NCBI GenBank assembly: GCA_903896585.1
Contig: CAITYI010000271.1
Span: 1-14,560, forward strand
Length of the DNA stretch: 14,560 nt
Source of the DNA: an uncultured bacterium
GTDB taxonomy: Bacteria > Actinomycetota > Actinomycetes > S36-B12
Reading direction: 5' to 3'
Of this stretch, positions 6,722 through 12,284 are shown piece by piece. The position numbers were made by a program, and so were the translations under genes. Each line of letters begins with the position of its first letter. Position 1 is the stretch's first letter. A model generated the notes under the pieces. It was not told the origin of the DNA. It did not search any database and was given only the letters and a program-made list of their open reading frames with translations.

Positions 6722-7582
6722 GTGGATCCTGAGATCCCAACTCCTGAAGTTCCCCGGTGTTATCGGCATCCGGATCGGGAAACGCGAATTAGTTGTTCCC
6801 GGTGCGAACGACCGATCTGCACCGAATGCATGATTGCCGTACCCGTGGGATTTAGGTGCCCCGAGTGTGTCAAGACCGATAACGTTCCCGCTGCCAAGAC
6901 GGTGGCCGGTGGCGGTTTGATCAGCTCACCTCGAGTCACTTATGCGCTCATCGCTATTAACATTGCGATCTTCGCGCTGCAGTTTCTACAAGGTGTTGAT
7001 TCACTTGCCGTTGATTACGGCATGTGGCCAATTGGAATAGCCATGAATGGTGAGTGGTGGCGTCTCTTCACGAGCGCTTTCCTACATGGTTCGTTTATTC
7101 ATATTGCGTTCAATATGTACGTCTTGTTTTTCCTTGGTCCAACACTGGAACGAATCTTGGGACACACCCGCTTTTTGATTCTGTACATTCTCGCTGCCTT
7201 TGGTGGCTCAGTTGCTTCTTACTGGTTCTCGGACATGAACACGGTGTCGGTTGGCGCCTCGGGTGCAATCTTCGGGCTCATGGGTGCTTTGGTGGTGGCC
7301 GGGCGTCGATTGAAGTACGACATCACCCAGGTGCTGGTACTGCTCGGTATAAACGTTGTCATTGGTTTTATTTCGCCATCGGTGGATTGGCGAGCACACC
7401 TTGGTGGTTTGGTGGCCGGGGCGTTGGTGGCGGCCATCATGGTGTTCCCACCAAAACGAATTCGAGTCGCCGTGCAAGTTTCAGGCATAATCGGATTTGT
7501 ATTTGTGTTGATCGGGCTCACACTTTTACGCACCGCCCAGATTCAAGAATTCTTCGCACCGGTTACCGGTGTAGTCACATAA
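6722..7582 (+). CDS. Rhomboid family intramembrane serine protease with N-terminal zinc finger
   Basis: Product of 286 residues. The N-terminal 50 residues form a cysteine/histidine-rich B-box-like zinc finger (C13, H16, C25, C28, C33, C36, C46, C49), an architecture common in actinobacterial rhomboids. The membrane domain follows from about residue 70, with around six to seven hydrophobic segments. The active site is intact: serine S180 in GASGAIFG and histidine H226 in WRAHLGGLVAG, plus the oxyanion/HxxxN element H127-IAF-N131 and the EWWRLFTSAFLHG loop at 111-123. It should cleave transmembrane substrates in the cytoplasmic membrane. GTG 6722 is 20 bp after ppiA; no Shine-Dalgarno is visible, but GAGTTT lies 6 nt upstream. 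Substrate is unknown. Confidence 0.93.
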   Translation: MDPEIPTPEVPRCYRHPDRETRISCSRCERPICTECMIAVPVGFRCPECVKTDNVPAAKTVAGGGLISSPRVTYALIAINIAIFALQFLQGVDSLAVDYGMWPIGIAMNGEWWRLFTSAFLHGSFIHIAFNMYVLFFLGPTLERILGHTRFLILYILAAFGGSVASYWFSDMNTVSVGASGAIFGLMGALVVAGRRLKYDITQVLVLLGINVVIGFISPSVDWRAHLGGLVAGALVAAIMVFPPKRIRVAVQVSGIIGFVFVLIGLTLLRTAQIQEFFAPVTGVVT

Positions 7583-7599
7583 CCACCTGATTCATAGGC

Positions 7600-7605
7600 A
7601 ATACT
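7600..7605 (+). promoter_or_regulatory. Candidate -10 box of a leaderless promoter for the thiolase gene
   Basis: AATACT, 6 nt, then the ATG at 7612, in the 29-bp gap after the rhomboid gene. The GGTGG between box and start is too close to serve as a Shine-Dalgarno. Confidence 0.4.
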
Positions 7606-7611
7606 GGTGGC

Positions 7612-8751
7612 ATGAGAGATGCCGTGATTGTGCAAGCTGTTCGGACACCCGTAGGAATAGGTAAACCTGAAAAAGGTTCCCTGAGCGGCATTCATCCCGG
7701 TGATCTTTCCGCTCACACCCTGCGCGCCCTCGTTGAACGTACCGGGCTCGATCCCGTGCATGTAGACGATGTGATCTGGGGTTGCGTTGGTCAGGTGGGT
7801 GAGCAAAGTGCGAACGTTGCGCGTAACTCGGTTCTCGCCGCGGGTTTCCCCGAGAGTGTTCCCGGTGTAACGGTGGATCGCCAATGTGGTTCAAGTCAGC
7901 AGGCTGTTGCATTTGCAGCGGCATCGGTAATCAGCGGGAATTCAGATGTTGTGATCGCTGGTGGCGTGGAATCCATGTCGCACGTGCCCATGCTTTCGAA
8001 TATGGCCGGAGGTGCCGGGCCATTCAGTCCCGAAATGCTAAAGCGTTACCCGGAATTGGTGCACCAAGGAATCAGTGCCGAAATGATTGCTGCTCAATGG
8101 AATTTGTCGCGACACTATCTAGATGAACTTGCTGCCACCTCCCAACAACGTGCGGCAGCAGCGACGCAAGCGGGTTTGTTCACGGCCGAGATAACCGCGA
8201 TTGACGGTGTTGACACCGATCAAGGAATTCGCCCAGGAACTACCGTGGAATCACTCAGTGCACTCAAGCCCGCATTCAATCCAGATGGTGTTGTTACCGC
8301 AGGGAATGCATCGCAAATTTCCGATGGATCCGCCGCATTACTCATCATGACCAGTGAGCGAGCCAAAGAACTAGGTCTCACCCCCATTGCTCGCATTCAC
8401 ACCAATGTGATGGCCGGTGTCAATCCGGTGATCATGTTGACCGGCCCCATTCCGGCAACCGAAAAGGCATTGAAAAAGTCAGGACTCTCACTGGGTGACA
8501 TTGGAACATTTGAAGTGAATGAAGCATTTGCATCCGTCCTTGGCGCGTGGCTCAAGGACACCGGAGCTGATCACGCACTCACCAATCCCAATGGTGGTGC
8601 AATTGCTCTGGGTCACCCACTGGGCGCATCAGGTGCTCGAATCATGACCACCATGCTGCATCACATGCAGCGAGAAAACATTCGATTTGGATTGCAGACC
8701 ATGTGTGAGGGCGGCGGAATGGCCAACGCAACAATTATTGAACTGCTCTAA
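7612..8751 (+). CDS. Thiolase family protein (acetyl-CoA C-acyltransferase)
   Basis: Thiolase of 379 residues, catalysing either condensation of two acyl-CoAs or thiolytic cleavage of 3-ketoacyl-CoA. The N-terminal AVIVQAVRTPVG is characteristic. The nucleophilic cysteine is C92 in VDRQCGSSQQA, NEAF is at 303-306, the catalytic histidine H335 lies in ALGHPLGASGAR, and the acid/base cysteine C365 lies in MCEGGGMANA. All catalytic residues are present. Substrate chain length (acetoacetyl-CoA versus longer) cannot be decided. ATG 7612 has AATACT and 6 nt before it. A 17-bp tandem duplication encloses the stop codon. It is not part of the usual gyrA-crgA synteny, so it seems a lineage-specific insertion; a convergent thioesterase lies 13 bp downstream. 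Confidence 0.93.
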   Translation: MRDAVIVQAVRTPVGIGKPEKGSLSGIHPGDLSAHTLRALVERTGLDPVHVDDVIWGCVGQVGEQSANVARNSVLAAGFPESVPGVTVDRQCGSSQQAVAFAAASVISGNSDVVIAGGVESMSHVPMLSNMAGGAGPFSPEMLKRYPELVHQGISAEMIAAQWNLSRHYLDELAATSQQRAAAATQAGLFTAEITAIDGVDTDQGIRPGTTVESLSALKPAFNPDGVVTAGNASQISDGSAALLIMTSERAKELGLTPIARIHTNVMAGVNPVIMLTGPIPATEKALKKSGLSLGDIGTFEVNEAFASVLGAWLKDTGADHALTNPNGGAIALGHPLGASGARIMTTMLHHMQRENIRFGLQTMCEGGGMANATIIELL

Positions 8752-8767
8752 TTATTGAACTGCTCTA
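8733..8767. repeat. 17-bp tandem duplication at the convergent thiolase/thioesterase stops
   Basis: AATTATTGAACTGCTCTA occurs at 8733-8750 and again at 8750-8767 (period 17, copies identical). The first copy ends with the thiolase stop, the second contains the minus-strand thioesterase stop (TAG, 8767-8765). Confidence 0.95.
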
Positions 8768-9217
8768 GAAACCCATAGCGGTGCGAACTTCCACCGGTAC
8801 CGGTGCTGATTTTCTCGTTGACTGATCCAGATTGACATAGGTAATGGTCGCCGTGACCAATAACTCCTGGGTGGCCTCGCGGAAAATTTCAAAGCCGAGA
8901 TCAAGGCTGCTATTTCCCATGCGGGTGCAACTAACCATGATGTGCAGCAGGTCATCCATCACCGCGGATCCAAGGAAATTAATTTCGACTTTGGCGAGGA
9001 CCGTTTCAAATCCCATGGGACCGTCCGGAACCGGTCCGAAACCCAAAATTCGGTAATACTCGGTCATGGCAGCATCACAGAATTCAAGGTAGCGAGAGTT
9101 GAAGACAATACTTTGCGGGTCGACTTCGGACCACCGCACGCGGTGAAGGTAGCCGGTCCACTCGGGGGGCACTGAGAGCCCTGTAGGCACTGTAGGCACT
9201 GAATTCACCCTGCTCAC
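8765..9217 (-). CDS. Hotdog-fold acyl-CoA thioesterase (4HBT/YbgC-FadM type)
   Basis: Protein of 150 residues with the hotdog thioesterase signature HRVRWSEVDPQSIVFNSRYLEFCDAAMTEYYR at about 25-56; D33 matches the catalytic aspartate of the 4HBT/YbgC group, and Y43 and D48 are also conserved. The second half (about 70-130) supplies the remaining beta strands. It hydrolyses acyl-CoA to free acid and CoA, substrate unknown. The first 18 residues are variable and contain a VPT-VPT duplication. GTG 9217 is preferred because TAGTTT lies 6 nt upstream (leaderless pattern); GTGs at 9208, 9199, 9190 and 9172 are in frame, and GAGGAA upstream could serve 9208. It is convergent with the thiolase and may act on related acyl-CoAs. 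Confidence 0.85.
   Translation of the reverse strand: MSRVNSVPTVPTGLSVPPEWTGYLHRVRWSEVDPQSIVFNSRYLEFCDAAMTEYYRILGFGPVPDGPMGFETVLAKVEINFLGSAVMDDLLHIMVSCTRMGNSSLDLGFEIFREATQELLVTATITYVNLDQSTRKSAPVPVEVRTAMGF
9181..9201. repeat. 9-bp tandem duplication within the thioesterase N-terminal codons
   Basis: CTGTAGGCA at 9181-9189 and 9190-9198 is followed by CTG (9199-9201), giving a period-9 tract of 21 bp. On the minus strand it encodes VPT twice. It is in frame and in a non-conserved part of the protein. Confidence 0.9.
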
Positions 9218-9224
9218 TTCCTCA

Positions 9225-9242
9225 AACTACATTTGTGTAGTT
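9225..9242. promoter_or_regulatory. Perfect 7-bp inverted repeat overlapping the thioesterase promoter (possible operator)
   Basis: AACTACA (9225-9231), loop TTTG, TGTAGTT (9236-9242). The left arm overlaps the candidate -10 box TAGTTT of the minus-strand thioesterase (9229-9224). The symmetry fits a dimeric repressor site; the protein is unknown. Confidence 0.5.
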
Positions 9243-9290
9243 CTCCACACGTGGGGATAACCCTGTGGATCGCCTCGATAGTTATCCACA
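9241..9290. other. Cluster of DnaA-box-like 9-mers
   Basis: TTATCCACA at 9282-9290 is a perfect consensus DnaA box. TTCTCCACA at 9241-9249 and the inverted TGGGGATAA at 9252-9260 each differ by one base and face each other across a 2-bp spacer. TGTGGATCG at 9264-9272 (inverted) differs by two. TGGGGATAAC (9252-9261) and GTTATCCACA (9281-9290) also form a 9/10 inverted repeat. All lie in the gene-free gap 9218-9348 and no similar match was noticed elsewhere in the window. There is no obvious AT-rich unwinding element beside them. DnaA binding is inferred from consensus only. Confidence 0.6.
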
Positions 9291-9348
9291 TTTTCCCGGA
9301 AACCCTAGTGGCCGTTGGGCCAGATGGTACTCGATGTGACGAGTGTGA

Positions 9349-9624
9349 CTACTTCCACTTAGTGGCGAGACCGAACCCCACCATAATGAACGCAAAGCCA
9401 ATTCCCACGTTGACCAAGGCGTTAAGGCTGCCGCCAATTGAGTTCATGATCGGGACATCGGGTCCAGCAATATAGAAGACCACCAAATAAGCCAAACCGA
9501 TGATGAAACAGGAGACCATGGCAGGTGCTAGCCAATTGGGGGATCCAATTCGCGCCACTTTGCGCTCACCCTTCACCGGAGGCGGGGTAAATCCTGGTTT
9601 TTTACGTCCCTTGGACTCTGGCAT
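9349..9624 (-). CDS. crgA: Cell division protein CrgA
   Basis: Membrane protein of 91 residues that in mycobacteria and Streptomyces interacts with the divisome (FtsZ, FtsI/PBPs) and modulates septation. It opens with the family's MPESKGRKKPGFTPPP, has a basic cytoplasmic segment (about 20-27), then two membrane helices at about 32-53 and 66-87 and a C terminus ATKWK like the family's MRWH/KW ends. The ATG at 9624 is chosen because a GAGGGAG Shine-Dalgarno lies 6 nt upstream and the protein then starts with the conserved MPxSK; a GTG at 9639 would add five residues and is less likely. Divergent from pabA, as in M. tuberculosis (Rv0011c/Rv0013 neighbourhood). Confidence 0.93.
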   Translation of the reverse strand: MPESKGRKKPGFTPPPVKGERKVARIGSPNWLAPAMVSCFIIGLAYLVVFYIAGPDVPIMNSIGGSLNALVNVGIGFAFIMVGFGLATKWK

Positions 9625-9644
9625 GGCGAACTCCCTCACTGCTT

Positions 9645-9692
9645 CGATCTAAATGTAACCCGATCTGAATGTAACCCGATCTAAATGTAACT
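9645..9692. repeat. Three tandem copies of a 16-bp repeat in the crgA/pabA divergent promoter region
   Basis: Units CGATCTAAATGTAACC (9645-9660), the same with G for A at position 7 (9661-9676), and with a final T (9677-9692). Read on the minus strand each unit contains TACATT, a TANNNT -10 candidate. The copy nearest crgA (9657-9652) would start transcription about 20 nt before the crgA start codon, leaving room for its Shine-Dalgarno. The repeats may also be binding sites for a regulator. Confidence 0.9.
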
Positions 9693-9729
9693 CGAGCCAC
9701 TCCACGACGGAGCCTAGCCTGCCATACGT

Positions 9730-9735
9730 CACAAT
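9730..9735 (+). promoter_or_regulatory. Candidate -10 box of a leaderless promoter for pabA/trpG
   Basis: CACAAT, 6 nt, ATG at 9742. No Shine-Dalgarno precedes the start. This supports ATG 9742 over the GTG at 9736, which would lie inside the spacer. Confidence 0.4.
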
Positions 9736-9741
9736 GTGGTC

Positions 9742-10413
9742 ATGGGCGACAGTGAAGTGAGCGTAACTGCTAGTCCACGAATTCTGGTAATCGACAACTA
9801 TGACTCCTTTGTTTTCAATCTGGTCCAGTACCTGGCTCAGCTCGGAGCTCAAGTCACGGTCAAACGCAATGATGAAGTCACCGTTGAAGAGTGCCTGACC
9901 TATGACGGCGTTTTGATATCTCCAGGTCCTGGTACACCGAAGACCGCCGGCATCTGTCTAGATGTAGTGAAGGAAACCCACGGACAAGTTCCTATCTTTG
10001 GGGTGTGCTTAGGGCACCAAGTAATTGCTGAGGCCTTTGGTGGCGAGATACACCGGGCCCCCGAACTTCTCCACGGCAAAACATCACAGGTCCACCACAA
10101 CAAAAAGGGTGTCTTGCGCACATTGCCGCCAGCGTTCACCGCAACTCGGTATCACTCCCTCGCACTGAACCCGGAAACTGTTCCTGAGGAACTCGAGGTA
10201 ACCGGCAGTACGGAATCAGGTGTGATCATGTCCCTTCGGCATCGAAACCTTCCAATTGAAGGTGTGCAGTTCCACCCGGAGTCAGTTCTCACCGAAGGTG
10301 GGCACGAGATGCTCGCCAACTGGCTGGAAGACTGCGGCTTCCCGCAGGCACGCGAGCGCCTCGCAGATATTGAACCGGTCGTAATTTACGGAGCAGCGGT
10401 CTCCACTGGCTGA
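9742..10413 (+). CDS. pabA: Class I glutamine amidotransferase: anthranilate/aminodeoxychorismate synthase component II
   Basis: Glutaminase subunit of 223 residues that supplies ammonia to chorismate-converting partners (PabB for folate, TrpE for tryptophan). Signatures in order: ILVIDNYDSFVFNLVQYL at 14-31, SPGPGTP at 60-66, the catalytic nucleophile C89 in FGVCLGHQ, LLHGKTS at 109-115, RYHSL at 136-140, and the catalytic H178/E180 in VQFHPES. The partner subunit is not in the window, so whether it serves folate, tryptophan or both is open; it sits at the M. tuberculosis Rv0013 (trpG/pabA) locus. The start ATG 9742 fits the leaderless pattern. The last nine codons overlap the convergent pknB gene by 28 bp. 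Confidence 0.93.
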   Translation: MGDSEVSVTASPRILVIDNYDSFVFNLVQYLAQLGAQVTVKRNDEVTVEECLTYDGVLISPGPGTPKTAGICLDVVKETHGQVPIFGVCLGHQVIAEAFGGEIHRAPELLHGKTSQVHHNKKGVLRTLPPAFTATRYHSLALNPETVPEELEVTGSTESGVIMSLRHRNLPIEGVQFHPESVLTEGGHEMLANWLEDCGFPQARERLADIEPVVIYGAAVSTG

Positions 10414-12227
10414 GGAACATCAGTTGGCTCAGGTACCGGAACAGCAGTCGGTTCAGGTACTGGAACGTCAGTAGGTGTTGGCACCGGAACATCGGTTGGT
10501 GGTGGTTCAACTGTTGGCGTTGGTGTTGGTGCAGCGAGTGACACCGTGATCGTGACCAAGGAGCCGCGCTCTAATTGAGTTCCGGGTTGGGGTGACTGAG
10601 CCAGGACAGTTCCCGGCGGTACCACGGGGGACTCCTGCTCAACTATTTGCACAACGAAACCGGCTTGGGCAAGGTCACTGCGCGCCTGTGCTTCAGTTGC
10701 TCCGGTGACATCAGGAACTTCAACTAGTCCTGATGAAATAACAATGCTGACCGCACTGCCGGCCGGAAGTTGCGTGCCTTCACCGGGGTCTTGGGATAAA
10801 ACATAGCCCGCTGGTTGATTGGAGTCCTCTTCGGTAATTGTGCCAAGAACCAAACCAAAATCAGACAGTGCAATTCGAACATCGTCTAGGGAAGTCAAGC
10901 CCACCAACTGTGGAACCGTTGATTGTTCGCGCCCGGTCGAGATTGTGATGTTGACCGCTTGTCCTTGTTCAATTGCTTCACCCGGGGCCGGTTGTTGGGC
11001 AATGACAGTGCCCAATGGGCGCTCTGAAATCTCTGGAGTTTGAGCACCCAGACGCAATTCAAACTCAGCCAAGGTTTCTTGAGCTTGTTCAATTGTTAGG
11101 CCATCAAGATTAGGAACAGTTACCACACTGCCGCTCTCACTACCGATTAAGAAGCGGCCAATAATTACCGCACCAACAATGGCGGCAGAAACCGCAATCA
11201 AACTGAGCACCCAAAAAACACCACTGTTCTTTGATTTAGTTTTCCCAGTTTTAGCAGCGGCGGGCAAAACACCTGATGCATCCAGCGGTGACATCATGGT
11301 TGTTTGATCAGAAACAATTGTGGGAAGAGCAGCGGTGACCGGGGATCCGGCAATAGCTCGCTCAACATCAGCACGGAAGTCACTCGCACTCTGATAGCGG
11401 TCTTCGGTGCGCTTGGCTAATGCGCGCAAAACAACAGCGTCGATCTCGGGCGTAACACCAGGATCAATTTGCGAGGGTGATGCCGGCATTTCACTGACAT
11501 GCTGATACGCGATCGCAACAGCAGAGTCACCGGTAAATGGAGCACGTCCCGTGAGCAATTCGAATAGCACAACACCCGTGGAGTACAGATCACTTCGGGC
11601 ATCAACAATTTCACCCCGTGCTTGCTCGGGGGAAAGGTATTGGGCGGTACCCATAACAGCGGAGGCAGATGTCATGGTGGAGTTGGCATCATTGATTGCG
11701 CGAGCAATACCGAAATCCATGACTTTGACGTCGCCGGTGCGAGTAAGCATGACGTTCGCCGGCTTGATATCCCGGTGCACAATTCCGTGGCGATGGGCGT
11801 AATCCAATGCCGAAAGAATTCCGGCGGTAATTTCCAGGGCGCGCTCAGGCAGCAGGCGTCGACCAGATGCCAAAAGTTGCCGCAGGGTCATGCCGTCGAC
11901 GTACTCCATGACGATATAAGGAACAACAACCGCCGGCTCACCATTGTCACCTTCAGGTTGCAAGGTGTCCTGGCCGGTGTCGTAGACCGCCACAATATTG
12001 GGATGGTTCAGCGATGCGGCACTTTGAGCTTCACGGCGGAAACGAGCCTGAAAGGCGGGGTCCTTAGCTAGATCGGGGCGCAGGATCTTGATCGCCACCC
12101 GGCGACCCAAACGTAGATCGCGACCCTCGTGCACCTCGGCCATACCGCCACGACCGATTACTTCACCGATTTCATAGCGGTCACCGAGCATGCGGGCCTC
12201 GCCGTCCACATCGCTCCCATTACTCAC
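10386..12227 (-). CDS. pknB: Ser/Thr protein kinase PknB with extracellular PASTA domains
   Basis: Receptor-like kinase of 613 residues regulating cell-wall growth and division. Kinase domain about 18-280: GRGGMAEV at 25-32, ATP lysine K47, E66, HRDIKPAN at 151-158 (catalytic D153), DFG at 171-173, an activation loop with T184/T186/S187/S189, and GTAQYLSPEQ at 193-202. A juxtamembrane linker leads to one membrane helix (about 336-361), then three PASTA repeats (about 369-432, 435-500, 502-565) that bind muropeptide-type ligands; mycobacterial PknB has four. A Pro/Thr/Val-rich tail (567-613) follows. GTG 12227 has AGGAGG 4 nt upstream; GTG 12245 and ATG 12191 are alternatives. pbpA lies 57 bp upstream, so the genes are probably one operon. 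Confidence 0.95.
   Translation of the reverse strand: MSNGSDVDGEARMLGDRYEIGEVIGRGGMAEVHEGRDLRLGRRVAIKILRPDLAKDPAFQARFRREAQSAASLNHPNIVAVYDTGQDTLQPEGDNGEPAVVVPYIVMEYVDGMTLRQLLASGRRLLPERALEITAGILSALDYAHRHGIVHRDIKPANVMLTRTGDVKVMDFGIARAINDANSTMTSASAVMGTAQYLSPEQARGEIVDARSDLYSTGVVLFELLTGRAPFTGDSAVAIAYQHVSEMPASPSQIDPGVTPEIDAVVLRALAKRTEDRYQSASDFRADVERAIAGSPVTAALPTIVSDQTTMMSPLDASGVLPAAAKTGKTKSKNSGVFWVLSLIAVSAAIVGAVIIGRFLIGSESGSVVTVPNLDGLTIEQAQETLAEFELRLGAQTPEISERPLGTVIAQQPAPGEAIEQGQAVNITISTGREQSTVPQLVGLTSLDDVRIALSDFGLVLGTITEEDSNQPAGYVLSQDPGEGTQLPAGSAVSIVISSGLVEVPDVTGATEAQARSDLAQAGFVVQIVEQESPVVPPGTVLAQSPQPGTQLERGSLVTITVSLAAPTPTPTVEPPPTDVPVPTPTDVPVPEPTAVPVPEPTDVPQPVETAAP
10414..10509. repeat. Four 24-bp tandem repeats encoding the Pro-rich tail of PknB
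   Basis: Units at 10414-10437, 10438-10461, 10462-10485 and 10486-10509 each begin GGAAC(A/G) on the plus strand and encode an eight-residue VPVPxPTx motif on the minus strand. The last unit is the most diverged. The array starts directly after the pabA stop codon. Confidence 0.88.
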
Positions 12228-12284
12228 ATTTCCTCCTACTACCACTTTCGTGCTGGTTGATCATCCCACAGACTGGCCTAATCC

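Noticed and set aside
9309..9344. Two small hairpins (TGGCC-GTTG-GGCCA at 9309-9322 and ACTCG-N6-CGAGT at 9329-9344) as crgA terminators
   Set aside because: Stems are only 5 bp and there is no proper U-tract on the minus strand; too weak to call.
9645..9692. CRISPR-like array
   Set aside because: The three units are directly abutting with no spacers and are only 16 bp long; no cas genes are in the window.
9736..9741. GTG 9736 as the pabA start
   Set aside because: It adds two residues not needed by the family and falls within the spacer of the leaderless promoter pattern; ATG 9742 is preferred.
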